Assembly (NCBI RefSeq): GCF_002072185.1
Contig: NZ_MVIW01000003.1
Location: 1 to 64,000, forward strand
Origin: Actinomyces denticolens
GTDB lineage: Bacteria; Actinomycetota; Actinomycetes; Actinomycetales; Actinomycetaceae
Direction of reading: 5' to 3'
DNA: 64,000 nucleotides
Positions 1 to 10,002 of this stretch are shown piece after piece. The position numbers and the translations under genes were made by a program. Numbering within the stretch: position 1 is the stretch's first letter; each line of letters starts with the position of its first letter. The notes under the pieces were generated by a model that was not told the DNA's origin, did not search any database, and worked only from the letters and a program-made list of their open reading frames with translations.

Positions 1-113
1 CCGGCCGCGGGCGGCGCGCCGGTGGCGCGACCCCGGGGATGAGGGCGCGGGGCCCGGGGCGCGGGAGGGCCCGGCGCGGGCGACGCGGCAGCGCCCTCGC
101 GGGTGCCCGCGCT
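1..113. other. Non-coding GC-rich edge region
   Basis: I see no supportable gene here. The stretch lies downstream of the ftsK stop codon and is almost entirely G/C. Reading frames that run through it are open only because stop codons are rare at this composition. Confidence 0.4.
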
Positions 114-2999
114 CTACCAGGACTGGCCGCGGCCGGTGAGGCTCCAGGCGTCCTCGGAGTCCTCAGAGGCGGACTCGTCATCCCAGGACTCGCTCACGGG
201 GGCGTCGTCTCCGGCCTCGAGGGGGTCGACGGCGTAGCGGTCGGCCGACGGGCCCACCTCGCGGGTGCCGGCCCGCAGGTCGGAGGGGACGCGGGCGGCG
301 GTGGCGTCGGAGGCGCCCGGGTCGTCGATCCGAGGGGCCTCCCCGTCGCCCTTGATCCAGGCGAGGGTCTCCTCGAGCTGCTCGGGCTGGACCAGGACGT
401 CGCGGGCCTTGGAGCCCTCGGAGGGGCCCACGACCTCGCGGGACTCCAGCAGATCCATGAGGCGCCCGGCCTTGGCGAAGCCGACGCGCAGCTTGCGCTG
501 GAGCATGGAGGTGGAGCCGAACTGGCTGGTGATGATGAGCTCGGCGGCCTGCAGGAGCAGGTCCATGTCGTCACCGATCTCCTCATCGATCTGCTTCTTG
601 ACCTCGGGGACGATGACATCCTCGCGGTACTCGGGGGTGAGCTGGCCCTTGACGTGCTCGACGACGGCGCGGATCTCGCTCTCGGTGACCCATGAGCCCT
701 GCACTCGAATGGGGGTGGAGGCGCCGGGGCCGAGATAGAGGGCGTCGCCCTGCCCGGTGAGGGTCTCGGCGCCGTTCTGGTCGAGGATGACGCGCGAGTC
801 GAGCTGGGAGGCGGTGGCGAAGGCCAGGCGCGAGGGCACGTTGGACTTGATCAGGCCCGTGACGACCTGCGCGACGGGCCTCTGGGTGGCCAGCACGAGG
901 TGGATGCCGGCGGCGCGCGCCAGCTGGGTGATGCGCTGGATGGAGGCCTCGACGTCCTTGGGCGCGGTCATCATGAGATCGGCGAGCTCGTCGACGACGA
1001 CGAGGAGGTAGGGGTAGGGGCTGAGGACCCGCTGGCTCCCGGGCAGGGGCTGGACCTCGCCGGCACGGATCGCCTTGTTGAAGTCGTCGATGTGCTTGAA
1101 GCCGAAGGAGGCGAGGTCGTCGTAGCGGGCATCCATCTCGCGCACCACCCACTCCAGGGCCTCGGCGGCCTTCTTCGGGGAGGTGATGATGGGGGTGATG
1201 AGGTGCGGGATGCCCTCGTAGATGGTCAGCTCCACGCGCTTGGGGTCCACGAGCACCATGCGGACCTCCTCGGGAGTGGCGCGCATCATGATCGAGGTGA
1301 TCATGGAGTTGACGAAGGAGGACTTGCCGGAGCCGGTCTGGCCGGCCACGAGCATGTGGGGCGTCTTGGCGAGGTTGGTGACGATGTAGTCGCCCTCGAC
1401 GTTCTTGCCCAGCCCCACCACGAGGGGGTGCGCCTGCTTCTTGGCGGCCCCCGAGCGCAGGACGTCACCGAGCTTGACCATCTCGCGGTCGGAGTTGGGG
1501 ATCTCGATCCCGATGGCGGACTTGCCGGGGATGGGGGTCAGGAGGCGGATCTCATCGGAGGCCACCGCGTAGGCGATGTTCTTCTCCAGGCCGGTGATCT
1601 TCGAGACGTTGACGCCCCGTCCCCTGTGGACCTCGTAGCGGGTGACCTGGGGGCCGCGGGTGTACCCGGAGACGGTGGCGTCGATGTTGAACTCGGTGAA
1701 GACGTTCTGGAGGGCCTCTACCACGGCGTCGTTGGCCTCGGTATGGGTGGCGTGCCCGGCGCCGGCCTCCAGGAGCACGGGGTCGGGCAGCGAGTAGGTG
1801 GTGCCGTCGGGCAGCGCCATGGCGGCGCCGCCGGCCATCTCGATCTCGTCGGCAAGGTCCGGCTCGATCACGGGGGTCTCGTCGGTGACGGCCTCGGGAT
1901 CCGTGGGCGGCACGGGCCGCTCCCCCGGCGCCGTCGCGCTCATGCCCCGCGGAGGGAGGGAGGGCGGGCCGAGAGGCGGGTCGGGCTCGGCGATCACCTC
2001 GGTGGCGGGATCGGCCCCCACGGGGATGTCGACGGCGTTGGCGCTGCTCTCCCCGTTCCGGCGCCGCTCGGACGGGGCGACGCCCTCATCCTCCTCCGGG
2101 GCGATCCGGGGGCGCAGACCGGAGCCGCGCTTGCGCGCGCCCTTGGGGGCCCTGCCGCCGGTGGCGTCCCGGGCGGGCGGTTCCTCCGTCTCGATGGCGG
2201 AGCGGAAGGGCTCATCGCCGTCGTAGGAGTCGATGGCGGTGGTGGCCGTGAGGTCCGCGTCGCCGCCGTGGGCCCGCGGCCCCAGGGCCCGGCGGACCCT
2301 GCCCAGGGCGCGGGTGGACCAGGCGTCCTCCGGGGAACCGGCGTCGGGATCGGGGCGGCGGGCAGCGGCGATGTCGCGCAGCTCGGCGACGGTCTTGCCG
2401 GAGACCACGAGGGCGGAGAAGGCGATGAGCAGGAGCAGGAGGATGACGGCGCCGACGGCGCCGAAGAGCCCGGCCAGGGGCGCGCCGAAGAGCCAGCCGA
2501 GCAGGCCACCGGCGCCCTCGACTCCGGCGATGCCGGCACTGAGGGCGGGCTGGCCGGAGGCGACGTGGATGATGCCGGTGAGCCCCGCCAGGATTCCCAG
2601 GCCGCCGACGCTCACGCGGGCGTGGACGTTGGTGAGGCGGTGAACGCGCAGGGTGGCGATGCCCAGGGCGGCCAGGAGTATCGGCACGGTGATGCTGAGC
2701 ACCCCGACGGGCCCGGCTGCCAGGTGGTGCAGGAGGCCGCCGGCGGCGCCGGAGATCCCGAACCACTCGCGCAGCCCTGTGACCGCGGCCAGGGCGAGGA
2801 GCCCGAAGGCCCAGGCGGTGCGGGAGTAGCCGTGGGCCTCGGGACGCTGGGGACCGGACGCCGCCTGGGCGGGCATGGTGGTGGTCTCGTCGGCGCGGCC
2901 CTGGCCCTGCTGCGTACGACGGCGGCGGCCCGAGCCGCGCTGGGGCGGCTTCGGGCCCGATGAGGGCTTCGCGTTTCGCGCGGTACTGCGGGTGACCAT
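114..2999 (-). CDS. ftsK: DNA translocase FtsK/SpoIIIE
   Basis: This is a 961-aa FtsK-family ATPase that pumps DNA at the division septum to clear and resolve chromosomes. The N-terminus has a basic Ser/Arg-rich head, then four hydrophobic segments at about residues 40-190 (membrane anchor). A charged linker follows. The motor domain has a Walker [10 protein letters not shown] near residue 551 and a Walker [10 protein letters not shown] near 668. A C-terminal winged-helix gamma domain lies at about 813-895 ([18 protein letters not shown]), with an acidic tail. The start [11 protein letters not shown] was chosen because the in-frame extension upstream to 3074 has shadow-like Arg/Pro composition. 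A TAGCGT box lies 10 nt upstream of this ATG. Family assignment is secure; the exact start is less so. Confidence 0.95.
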   Translation of the reverse strand: MVTRSTARNAKPSSGPKPPQRGSGRRRRTQQGQGRADETTTMPAQAASGPQRPEAHGYSRTAWAFGLLALAAVTGLREWFGISGAAGGLLHHLAAGPVGVLSITVPILLAALGIATLRVHRLTNVHARVSVGGLGILAGLTGIIHVASGQPALSAGIAGVEGAGGLLGWLFGAPLAGLFGAVGAVILLLLLIAFSALVVSGKTVAELRDIAAARRPDPDAGSPEDAWSTRALGRVRRALGPRAHGGDADLTATTAIDSYDGDEPFRSAIETEEPPARDATGGRAPKGARKRGSGLRPRIAPEEDEGVAPSERRRNGESSANAVDIPVGADPATEVIAEPDPPLGPPSLPPRGMSATAPGERPVPPTDPEAVTDETPVIEPDLADEIEMAGGAAMALPDGTTYSLPDPVLLEAGAGHATHTEANDAVVEALQNVFTEFNIDATVSGYTRGPQVTRYEVHRGRGVNVSKITGLEKNIAYAVASDEIRLLTPIPGKSAIGIEIPNSDREMVKLGDVLRSGAAKKQAHPLVVGLGKNVEGDYIVTNLAKTPHMLVAGQTGSGKSSFVNSMITSIMMRATPEEVRMVLVDPKRVELTIYEGIPHLITPIITSPKKAAEALEWVVREMDARYDDLASFGFKHIDDFNKAIRAGEVQPLPGSQRVLSPYPYLLVVVDELADLMMTAPKDVEASIQRITQLARAAGIHLVLATQRPVAQVVTGLIKSNVPSRLAFATASQLDSRVILDQNGAETLTGQGDALYLGPGASTPIRVQGSWVTESEIRAVVEHVKGQLTPEYREDVIVPEVKKQIDEEIGDDMDLLLQAAELIITSQFGSTSMLQRKLRVGFAKAGRLMDLLESREVVGPSEGSKARDVLVQPEQLEETLAWIKGDGEAPRIDDPGASDATAARVPSDLRAGTREVGPSADRYAVDPLEAGDDAPVSESWDDESASEDSEDAWSLTGRGQSW

Positions 3000-3112
3000 G
3001 GTGGTCAACACGCTAGCGGCACTGCCTGCCGGGCCGGGCCTGCCACGCCGCCGGGCGGGCGAAGAGTGCGCCACACCTCCCCGGGGCGCCCGGGGGCGAG
3101 GGCTCGGCGGGC

Positions 3113-4036
3113 TCAGGCCGCGCGCAGCAGGGCGTCGATCTCCTCGCGCAGCGGGCAGCGCGCCGGGCCCTGCCGGGAGACGGCCTCGGCGGCGGCGGCG
3201 TTGGCGCGCGTGGCGGCGGTGACCTCGTCGAGGCCGTCCATGAGGCCAGCCACGAGCACCCCGGTGTGAGTGTCGCCCGCGCCGGTGGTGTCCACGACGT
3301 CCCGGGAGAAGCCGGGGACCTCGATGGGGGCGCCGTCAGCGGGCCAGAGGACGCAGCCGTGCACACCGGTGCGGCGCACGATGAGCGCGCCGGGGCAGGC
3401 CTCGCGCAGCGCCCCGGGGCTGCCGAGCCGGGCGCTCAGCTGAGTGATCTCCAGGTGGTTGCCGGTGAGCAGAGTGGCCCGTCCGAGCAGGCGGCTCAGC
3501 GTGGTGGCACCGATCTCCGGCTCCACGGGGCCCAGGTCGATGACCAGGCCCACGCCCTCGGGCAGATCGACGAGCCAGTCGGCGAGAACCCTGTGGCTCA
3601 GGGGGTGGACGATGTCGTAGCCGGTGGCGTGGACCCAGTCGCCGGGCAGGACGTCGAGTCGACGCAGGTCGTCGAGCTGGGGCTCGGCCTCGATGCCCTC
3701 ATTGGTGATGAAGGTGCGCCGCCCGGAGGGCTCGATGAGGGTGATGCACGTGCCGATATCACCCACGAGCTCCTCGACGACGAGCTCGACGCCGTCGAGC
3801 ATCATGGCCTCACGCACGAGCGCGGAGTTGGGGCCGGTGCCCAGCGTGGCGGCGAGCGCCGCGGGCTTGCCCTGCCGGGCTACGGCCGAGACCACCGTGT
3901 AGCCGCCTCCCACGACCGGGCCGGTGGAGCTGGCGGTGACCGCCCCGCCGGGGGCGGGGATCCTGTTGACCTGGAGGGGCAGGTCGATGAGGACGCTGCC
4001 GGTGGAGATGAAGCAGGCGGGCCGGCGGGGGGGCAT
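3113..4036 (-). CDS. PfkB/ribokinase-family carbohydrate kinase
   Basis: This 307-aa protein matches the usual length of PfkB sugar kinases. It would phosphorylate a sugar or nucleoside with ATP in the cytosol. The N-terminus has a substrate motif region ([19 protein letters not shown], then [11 protein letters not shown]). The C-terminal signature [11 protein letters not shown] carries the catalytic Asp of GAGD and the anion hole. The residues after GAGD are THTG rather than the common SFxxG, so the substrate cannot be read off. The start ATG sits 5 bp downstream of the RNase J stop, so the two genes are very probably co-transcribed. Substrate is unknown. Confidence 0.88.
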   Translation of the reverse strand: MPPRRPACFISTGSVLIDLPLQVNRIPAPGGAVTASSTGPVVGGGYTVVSAVARQGKPAALAATLGTGPNSALVREAMMLDGVELVVEELVGDIGTCITLIEPSGRRTFITNEGIEAEPQLDDLRRLDVLPGDWVHATGYDIVHPLSHRVLADWLVDLPEGVGLVIDLGPVEPEIGATTLSRLLGRATLLTGNHLEITQLSARLGSPGALREACPGALIVRRTGVHGCVLWPADGAPIEVPGFSRDVVDTTGAGDTHTGVLVAGLMDGLDEVTAATRANAAAAEAVSRQGPARCPLREEIDALLRAA

Positions 4037-4041
4037 GGGCC

Positions 4042-5727
4042 TCAGGCCTCGATGACGACGGGGACGATCATGGGGCGCCGCCGCAGGCGCCGGGCCACCC
4101 ACCGGCCCAGGGCTCGGCGCATCGCCTGCTGCAGGGAGTAGGCGTCGGCCCGGCCGCCGTCGAGCCCCTGCTGAAGGGCGGCGGTGACATCGGGCAGGAC
4201 CTCGTCGAACACGGAGTCGTCCTCGGCCATGCCGCGGGCCTGGATGTCCGGGCCGGCCAGGATCGTGCCGGTGGAGGTCTCCACAACGGCGTAGACGGAG
4301 ACGAAGCCCTCCTCCGCGAGGATGCGGCGGTCCTTGAGCTCGGCCTCGTCGATCTCGCCCACAGAGGCGCCGTCGACGAACACGTAGCCGCAGGGCACCT
4401 GCCCGGCGATCCGGGCCTGGCCGTCGAGGAGGTCGACGACGACGCCGTCCTCGCACAGCATAACGTTCTTGGGCGGTACACCGGTCTTGACGGCCAAGGC
4501 CCCGTTGGCCACGAGGTGGCGGATCTCGCCGTGGATGGGCATGACGTTGCGGGGCGCCACGATGTTGTAGACGTGCAGGAGCTCCTCGGAGGAGGCGTGC
4601 CCGGAGACGTGGACGCGGGCGTTGTCGCGGTGGACCACGCGGGCGCCGAGCCGCATGAGCTGGTTGATGACCCGGTAGACGGAGTTCTCGTTGCCGGGGA
4701 TGAGGGAGGAGGCCAGGATGACGGTGTCCCCCGGCTCCACGGTGACCGAGCGGTGCTCGCCGTGGGCCATGCGGCTCAGGGCCGCCATGGGCTCGCCCTG
4801 GGAGCCGGTGACCATGAGGACCCGCTCATCGGCCGGCAGGCTGGTGATGTCCCGGGCATCGATGAGCACGCCCTCGGGGACCTTGAGGAAGCCGCGCTCG
4901 GCGGCGATGCCCATGTTGCGCACCATGGAGCGCCCGATGAGGGCGACGCGGCGCCCGTGGAGGGCCGCGGCGTCGAGCACCTGCTGGACGCGGTGGACGT
5001 GGCTGGAGAAGGAGGCGACGATGATCTGCCCGTCGGACTCCCCGAAGACGGAGTCGAGCACGGGGCCGATCTGGTTCTCGTGGGCCACCATGCCGGGGAC
5101 CTCGGCATTGGTGGAGTCCACGCAGAACAGGTCCACGCCCTCGTCGGCGAAGCGGGCGAAGGCTCGCAGATCGGTGATGCGCCCGTCGATGGGCAGGGAG
5201 TCGATCTTGAAGTCGCCGGTGCACAGGGCGCTGCCCGCATCAGTGCGGATCATGACGGCCATGGCGTCGGGGATGGAGTGGTTGACGGCCACGAACTCCA
5301 GCTCGAAGGGGCCGTAGGCGACGCGCTCGTGCTCGCGGACCTCCCGCAGGACGGGGCGGATGCGGTGCTCCTTGAGCTTGGCGTCGATGAAGGCCAGGGT
5401 GAGCTCGGAGCCCACCAGCGGGATGTCGTCGCGCAGGCGCAGCAGGTAGGGGACGCCGCCGATGTGGTCCTCGTGCCCATGGGTCAGGACGAGGGCGACC
5501 ACATCGTCGAGGCGGTCCTCGATGTAGGAGAAGTCGGGCAGGATGAGGTCGACGCCGGGCTGGTCGTCCTCGGGGAAGAGGACGCCACAGTCGACGATGA
5601 GGAGCTTGCCGTCCACCTCGTAGACGGTCATGTTGCGCCCGATCTCGCCGAGGCCGCCCAGTGGCACGATCCGCATCGCGCCCTCGGGGATCGGACCCGG
5701 GGCGCCAAGAGAGGGGAAGTTCGTCAC
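4042..5727 (-). CDS. rnj: Ribonuclease J (metallo-beta-lactamase/beta-CASP)
   Basis: This 561-aa RNase J is a zinc-dependent 5'-3' exo- and endoribonuclease acting in mRNA decay and rRNA maturation. The metal-binding motif LTHGHEDHIGG lies near residue 80, with further ligands in FVAVNHSIPDA and LCTGDFKID. The beta-CASP part includes VASFSSHVHRVQQ and MVTGSQGEPMAALSRMA, and the C-terminal ligand region reads HVSGHASSEEL...MPIHGE. Full length for the actinobacterial form. The start is GTG, six bases after a TAGACT box, indicating a leaderless transcript. A PfkB kinase gene follows after 5 bp, and a large regulator is divergently transcribed. Confidence 0.95.
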   Translation of the reverse strand: MTNFPSLGAPGPIPEGAMRIVPLGGLGEIGRNMTVYEVDGKLLIVDCGVLFPEDDQPGVDLILPDFSYIEDRLDDVVALVLTHGHEDHIGGVPYLLRLRDDIPLVGSELTLAFIDAKLKEHRIRPVLREVREHERVAYGPFELEFVAVNHSIPDAMAVMIRTDAGSALCTGDFKIDSLPIDGRITDLRAFARFADEGVDLFCVDSTNAEVPGMVAHENQIGPVLDSVFGESDGQIIVASFSSHVHRVQQVLDAAALHGRRVALIGRSMVRNMGIAAERGFLKVPEGVLIDARDITSLPADERVLMVTGSQGEPMAALSRMAHGEHRSVTVEPGDTVILASSLIPGNENSVYRVINQLMRLGARVVHRDNARVHVSGHASSEELLHVYNIVAPRNVMPIHGEIRHLVANGALAVKTGVPPKNVMLCEDGVVVDLLDGQARIAGQVPCGYVFVDGASVGEIDEAELKDRRILAEEGFVSVYAVVETSTGTILAGPDIQARGMAEDDSVFDEVLPDVTAALQQGLDGGRADAYSLQQAMRRALGRWVARRLRRRPMIVPVVIEA

Positions 5728-5733
5728 GGCCGC

Positions 5734-5739
5734 AGTCTA
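5734..5739 (-). promoter_or_regulatory. -10 box of leaderless rnj promoter
   Basis: TAGACT on the minus strand, separated by exactly 6 bp from the GTG start of rnj. This fits the TAnnnT-N6/7-start arrangement of leaderless actinobacterial genes that recurs through this window. Confidence 0.6.
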
Positions 5740-5806
5740 GAGCAACCGTCCTGACGGCGATGGGGCCCTCCGGGACGGCGGACGCGGACCCCGACCGCGG
5801 CGCGGA

Positions 5807-5812
5807 TATCCT
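5807..5812 (+). promoter_or_regulatory. -10 box of leaderless BTAD-regulator promoter
   Basis: TATCCT, 7 bp before the ATG at 5820. There is no recognisable ribosome-binding site between them. Confidence 0.55.
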
Positions 5813-5819
5813 GGCGGCC

Positions 5820-8800
5820 ATGATGAGCCCGGCCGACGACGCGCGCGCCGACGACCCGCGCCTGCGGCTCCTGGCCGATTCCCCCTCCTGGGAGGGACGG
5901 CCGCTGGGAGGGAGGGTCCTGGACCTGTTGTGCGTCCTGGCCGGCGCCGACGGCGCCACCGTCGGCGATGAGGAGCTCGTGGCGGCCCTGTGGGGGCCGG
6001 ACCACCGCCCCGCCCACTCCCGCCAGTCCCTCCAGGTGACCGTCTCCCGGGCGCGGGCCAGGATCGGCGCCGGGGCCGTGGCGAGGCGGGCCGGGGGCTA
6101 CGCGCTCGCCCTGGGGCCGGGCGACGTCGATGCCCTCGCCCTGGCGGCCCTCGCCCGGGATGTGGGAGCCGCGGCGAGGAGCGGCGATCCGGCGGGGGTC
6201 ATCGCGCTGACCGACTCCCTCGACGACTCCCTCAGCACGCTCGCCGATGCCGGAGGCGCCGGCCCCGCCGGCTCCTCCCCCGCCGCCGCGGCCGACGCCC
6301 CGGAGGCGGGCGCGTGGGGAGCGCTGCGCGAGGAGGCGGGGGCGACGATCTCCCAGTGCTCTCGCGCGCGGGCGCTGGCGCTGAGCGACCTCGGGCGCTG
6401 CGCGGAGGCGATGGAGCTCCTTCCAGCGCTGTGCGAGCGGCGCCCCGGCGATGAGGCCCTCCTCGCCGCCCTCATCCGGGCGGAGGCCTGGACCGGCTCC
6501 CCCGCGGCCGCGCTCGACCGCTATGAGAACCACCGCCGCCGCCTGCGCGAGCGCGGCGCCGTGCCCGGGCCCGCCCTGCGCGCGGCCCATGAGGCGGCGC
6601 TGGAGGCGGAGCGCCCCGTGCGCCGGGGCCTGCGTGCGGGGCCGGATCGCCTCGTGGGGCGCGACGACGACCTGCGCGAGGTGGAAGCGGCGATCGCCAC
6701 CCACCGACTCGTGACCATCACCGGGCCGGGCGGTGTCGGCAAGACGAGCCTGGCGCAGTTGACGGCCTCGCGCTCGATTCTCCCCATCGTCCACGTCCTG
6801 CCCATGATCGAGGTCTCGCCGAGGCGCCCCGGCGACGCCGACGCGGATGCCGCCCGCCCGGTGACGCGCCTGGCCCAGGAGCTCCTCGCCGCCCTCGGGC
6901 ACGGCCCGCGCGCCGGGCAGGATCCGCGCGCCGCCCTCGCCCATGCGCTCTCCGCCCCAGCGACGCTCCTCGTGCTGGATGACTGCGAGCACATCAGCGG
7001 GGCGCTCGCGGACCTGCTCGCCCCGCTGCTCGCAACCCTGCCGGGGCTGCGCATCCTGGTGACCTCGCGCCGGAGCCTCGATATCGCGCCCGAGCGCGTC
7101 CAGCGCCTCGGGCCCCTGGCGCCCGGCGCCTCAGCGGAGCTGTTCCGCGAGCGCGCACTGGCGGTGCGCCCGGGCCAGGACATCGATGACGCCGACCTGG
7201 AGCGGCTCCTCCCGGCGCTGGACGGCATCCCGCTGGCCATCGAGCTGGCCGCCGCCCGCACACGCATCATGTCGGTGGCGCAGGTGGCCCAGCGCCTGCC
7301 CCGCGACCTGCTCACGCTCCCGGGGCGGCGGGACCTGCCCGAGCGCCAGCGCACCCTGGCCTCCGTCATCGAATGGTCCTGGGGCCTGCTCGACGACTCC
7401 CAGCGCCGCGCGATGAGGCGCCTGTCCCTCCTGGCCGACGGTTTCGCGCTCGAGACCGCCGAGGAGGTACTCGGCCCGGGCGCGCCCATCGTCGTCGACG
7501 CCCTGGTCGCGCAGTCGCTGCTGTCGGTCGATGAGGCCCCGCCCCGCGCGGACGGCGCCGGCGCGAGAGGACCGCGCTTCCGGATGATGTCCTCCGTGCG
7601 CGAGCTCGTGCGCTCCCTCCCGGACGATCCCGCCCTGGCCGCCGCCGATCTCGCCGCCGTGCGGGCCTGGGCGCTCAGCGTGTGCTCGACGGTCCTGGAC
7701 GCCTCCACGGCCCCGGAGGCCCCGGGCGGTGACGGGACGGGGACGATGGAGCGCGTCCTCGCGGAGGAGCCCGGGCTCGTCCAGGAGCTCAGCCGCGCCC
7801 TGGAGGCCTGGGATCGCGATCCGGCGTCGCTCGCGGACCTGGAGGATGCCTGCTCGCTCGGGGCGGCACTGCTGACCTGCTGGTCCTCCAGCTGGGGGTA
7901 CCCGCAGCTGGCCGCGTGGGCGCCGAGGTTGACGCCGGTCGCCGCGACTGCCCCGCCGAGCGCCGCCGGGGCCCGCTCGCGCGCCCTGCTGCTGCATGTG
8001 CTGTGCGCCTCGACCTGGTTGCTCGGCCCGCTCCCCGAGGATGTCCGCCGGGCCATCCCGGGAGACTCAGGGCTCGACGACGCCGCGGGGGCGGCGATCC
8101 GGCGACTGGCCCGCGCGCCGCGCTCTCAGTGGCCGGACCTGGCGCGCGACGAGGACATGTGGACGGCGTGGACGGCGGGCGCCTGCGTGTCCTCGGATAT
8201 GGAGAACGCGGGCGACGTCGAGGGGGCACTCGGACTGACCGAGTCGCTTCTCGAGCGGGCCCGGACGGAGGGGCTTCCCGACGCGCGACTCGTCGACCTC
8301 TCATTGGTCCGCCTGCGCCTCCTCCTCGAACTGGGCAGGTACGCCGAGGCCGGGCGCGTCTGCGCCCGAACGGCGCGCCTCCTCGAGCGCAGCGCCCTGC
8401 CCCAGCGCGCCCTGTACCTGCGGCTGCTCGAGATGCAGCGGCGCTGCTGCCAGGTCTACGTCGATCCGACGCCCGAGGCGGCGAGCGCCCTCCTGCGCGA
8501 CTTCGGCGGCGCCGTCCTGCCCGGCGCGGGGATGTCGATGCTCAGCTTCGTGGGCAGCGAGATGAAGGCCCTCATGGGGAGCACCCGCCAGGCCGCGTTG
8601 GACAACCAGGCGTTCCTGGAGGACCTGGCAACGCCGCAGGGGGCGGTTCCCCCGGGCGGCCCGTGGGAGCTCTACGCCCTGGCCACCTGCCTGGTCATCG
8701 ATGCCTCGCTGGACGCGTCGGAGCGGGTCGGCCTCGATCTTCCCTCGGTGCGGCGCCGTGCGATGAGGGCGCTCGGCCGGGCCCTCGGCCCCGGGGCGCG

Positions 8801-9128
8801 CGGCGAGCGGGACCTGCCCACCGTGGCCACGCTCGCCGTCGCCGTGGGTCTGGCGGTGATGGCGGCGGCCGCCTCGGACGACTCCGCGATCGGGCTCCCC
8901 CGCTCCGCCGGGCCCGTGGGGGCCGAGCTGCTCGCCACGGCGCTGCGCGTCGGGCACAACCAGACCTGCCTCCTGCTCTCCCTGCCCAGGATCGTGGCGG
9001 GCGCCGAGCGGGTGGACGCCCAGGCCCTCCGCGAGGCGCGAGGCCGCGCGGAGGGCCTGGGCGAGAGCCTCCAGGAGCTGGTGGCCCATATGGCGTTCCT
9101 GGTGGAGGGCCTCTCCGACTGGCTGTGA
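5820..9128 (+). CDS. SARP/AfsR-like BTAD regulator with NB-ARC ATPase domain
   Basis: This 1102-aa transcriptional regulator has three visible parts. An OmpR-type winged-helix domain spans about residues 10-100 (SLQVTVSRARARIG recognition region). A bacterial transcriptional activation domain of helical repeats covers about 105-285. An NB-ARC/STAND ATPase follows, with Walker A GPGGVGKTS near 302, Walker B LLVLDDCEH near 383, an LVTSRRS sensor and GIPLAIELAAA near 469. The remaining ~550 residues are helical, alanine-rich and repeat-like, as in AfsR relatives, with no second DNA-binding domain. Such proteins activate neighbouring genes by binding heptamer direct repeats at -35. It converges on the DrrAB-like exporter, whose promoter carries such repeats (see 11071-11088). 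The inducing signal is unknown. Confidence 0.88.
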   Translation: MMSPADDARADDPRLRLLADSPSWEGRPLGGRVLDLLCVLAGADGATVGDEELVAALWGPDHRPAHSRQSLQVTVSRARARIGAGAVARRAGGYALALGPGDVDALALAALARDVGAAARSGDPAGVIALTDSLDDSLSTLADAGGAGPAGSSPAAAADAPEAGAWGALREEAGATISQCSRARALALSDLGRCAEAMELLPALCERRPGDEALLAALIRAEAWTGSPAAALDRYENHRRRLRERGAVPGPALRAAHEAALEAERPVRRGLRAGPDRLVGRDDDLREVEAAIATHRLVTITGPGGVGKTSLAQLTASRSILPIVHVLPMIEVSPRRPGDADADAARPVTRLAQELLAALGHGPRAGQDPRAALAHALSAPATLLVLDDCEHISGALADLLAPLLATLPGLRILVTSRRSLDIAPERVQRLGPLAPGASAELFRERALAVRPGQDIDDADLERLLPALDGIPLAIELAAARTRIMSVAQVAQRLPRDLLTLPGRRDLPERQRTLASVIEWSWGLLDDSQRRAMRRLSLLADGFALETAEEVLGPGAPIVVDALVAQSLLSVDEAPPRADGAGARGPRFRMMSSVRELVRSLPDDPALAAADLAAVRAWALSVCSTVLDASTAPEAPGGDGTGTMERVLAEEPGLVQELSRALEAWDRDPASLADLEDACSLGAALLTCWSSSWGYPQLAAWAPRLTPVAATAPPSAAGARSRALLLHVLCASTWLLGPLPEDVRRAIPGDSGLDDAAGAAIRRLARAPRSQWPDLARDEDMWTAWTAGACVSSDMENAGDVEGALGLTESLLERARTEGLPDARLVDLSLVRLRLLLELGRYAEAGRVCARTARLLERSALPQRALYLRLLEMQRRCCQVYVDPTPEAASALLRDFGGAVLPGAGMSMLSFVGSEMKALMGSTRQAALDNQAFLEDLATPQGAVPPGGPWELYALATCLVIDASLDASERVGLDLPSVRRRAMRALGRALGPGARGERDLPTVATLAVAVGLAVMAAAASDDSAIGLPRSAGPVGAELLATALRVGHNQTCLLLSLPRIVAGAERVDAQALREARGRAEGLGESLQELVAHMAFLVEGLSDWL

Positions 9129-9131
9129 CGG

Positions 9132-9149
9132 GCCCGCGAAGCAGCGGGC
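9132..9149. terminator. Short hairpin between convergent genes
   Basis: GCCCGC / GCGGGC, a 6-bp stem with a 6-nt loop, in the 31-bp gap between the regulator and the oppositely oriented exporter permease. No T-run follows, so activity as a terminator is only inferred from position. Confidence 0.3.
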
Positions 9150-9159
9150 GGCGTCCGTC

Positions 9160-10002
9160 TCAAGAGGTCGCGCGCTGGTAGCGGACCACGACGATCGGGG
9201 CGACGATGAGGACGATGACCAGGCATCCCACGAGGGCCCACCCGGCGCCCGCCGCCGAGCCGGTGCCCGAGGCCCCGTCCAGGAGGTAGCGCAGGCCGTC
9301 CGTCGCGTAGGAGACGGGGTTGTGGTCGGCGATGGTCCGCAACCAGTGGGGCATGGTGCGGGTGGGCACCATGGTGTTGGCGATGTAGCACAGGGGGAAC
9401 AGGACGATGAGGTTGAAGGAGGTTACGGCCTGGGGCGAGGGCAGCAGGACGCCCAGGAGGAGGAAGATCCAGGAGAAGGCCCAGCCGCAGGCCGCCGCCA
9501 CGAGCACCGCGCCGATGGCGCCCAGGGGCCCGTTCCCAGGGCGGTAGCCGATGGCCGCGCCCGTGGCCACGGTCAGGGCCGAGCACACGATGTAGCGCAG
9601 CAGGTCGGTCATGAGGGGGCCGAGCAGCGGCGCGAGCCGGGACATGGGCATCGCCCGGAACCGGTCGAAGACCCCCTTGTCCATATCCGTGCGCAGGTCC
9701 ACGCCCACGCTCTGGGAGGCGGACAGGACATTCGTCATAACCAGGCCGGGCACGAGGATCGGCAGGTAGGCCTTGACATCGCCGGCGATCGCCCCGCCGA
9801 GGAGCTGGCCGAACATGACGGTGAACAGGACGGGCTGGACGAGGATGTCGAAGAACTCGGCTGGGTTGCGCAGCATGCTCAGGGCGGAGCGCCAGGTCAT
9901 GGAGGCGGTGTCCGCCACGAGGCGGGACTCGCTGAAGCGGCGCGGACGGGGCGCGCGGGCCGATGGGGCGAGGACGGATGATGCGATGGGGGCGGTGGTC
10001 AT
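9160..10002 (-). CDS. ABC-2 type exporter permease (DrrB-like)
   Basis: This 280-aa integral membrane subunit of an ABC exporter has about six hydrophobic segments from residue 40 to the C-terminus. These include QPVLFTVMFGQLLGG, SYATDGLRYLLDG and a last segment LVGCLVIVLIVAPIVVV. The cytosolic N-terminus has a conserved SMTWRSALSMLRNPAEFF stretch, as in the daunorubicin-resistance DrrB family. It overlaps the upstream ATPase gene by 4 bp (ATGA), so the two are translationally coupled. The natural substrate cannot be told; drug, lipid or glycolipid export are family precedents. Confidence 0.9.
   Translation of the reverse strand: MTTAPIASSVLAPSARAPRPRRFSESRLVADTASMTWRSALSMLRNPAEFFDILVQPVLFTVMFGQLLGGAIAGDVKAYLPILVPGLVMTNVLSASQSVGVDLRTDMDKGVFDRFRAMPMSRLAPLLGPLMTDLLRYIVCSALTVATGAAIGYRPGNGPLGAIGAVLVAAACGWAFSWIFLLLGVLLPSPQAVTSFNLIVLFPLCYIANTMVPTRTMPHWLRTIADHNPVSYATDGLRYLLDGASGTGSAAGAGWALVGCLVIVLIVAPIVVVRYQRATS

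Noticed and set aside
900-2963. A 687-codon open frame antisense to ftsK
   Set aside because: Its product is a Gly/Asp/Val/Leu-rich shadow without domain signals, produced by high-GC codon bias of ftsK on the other strand.
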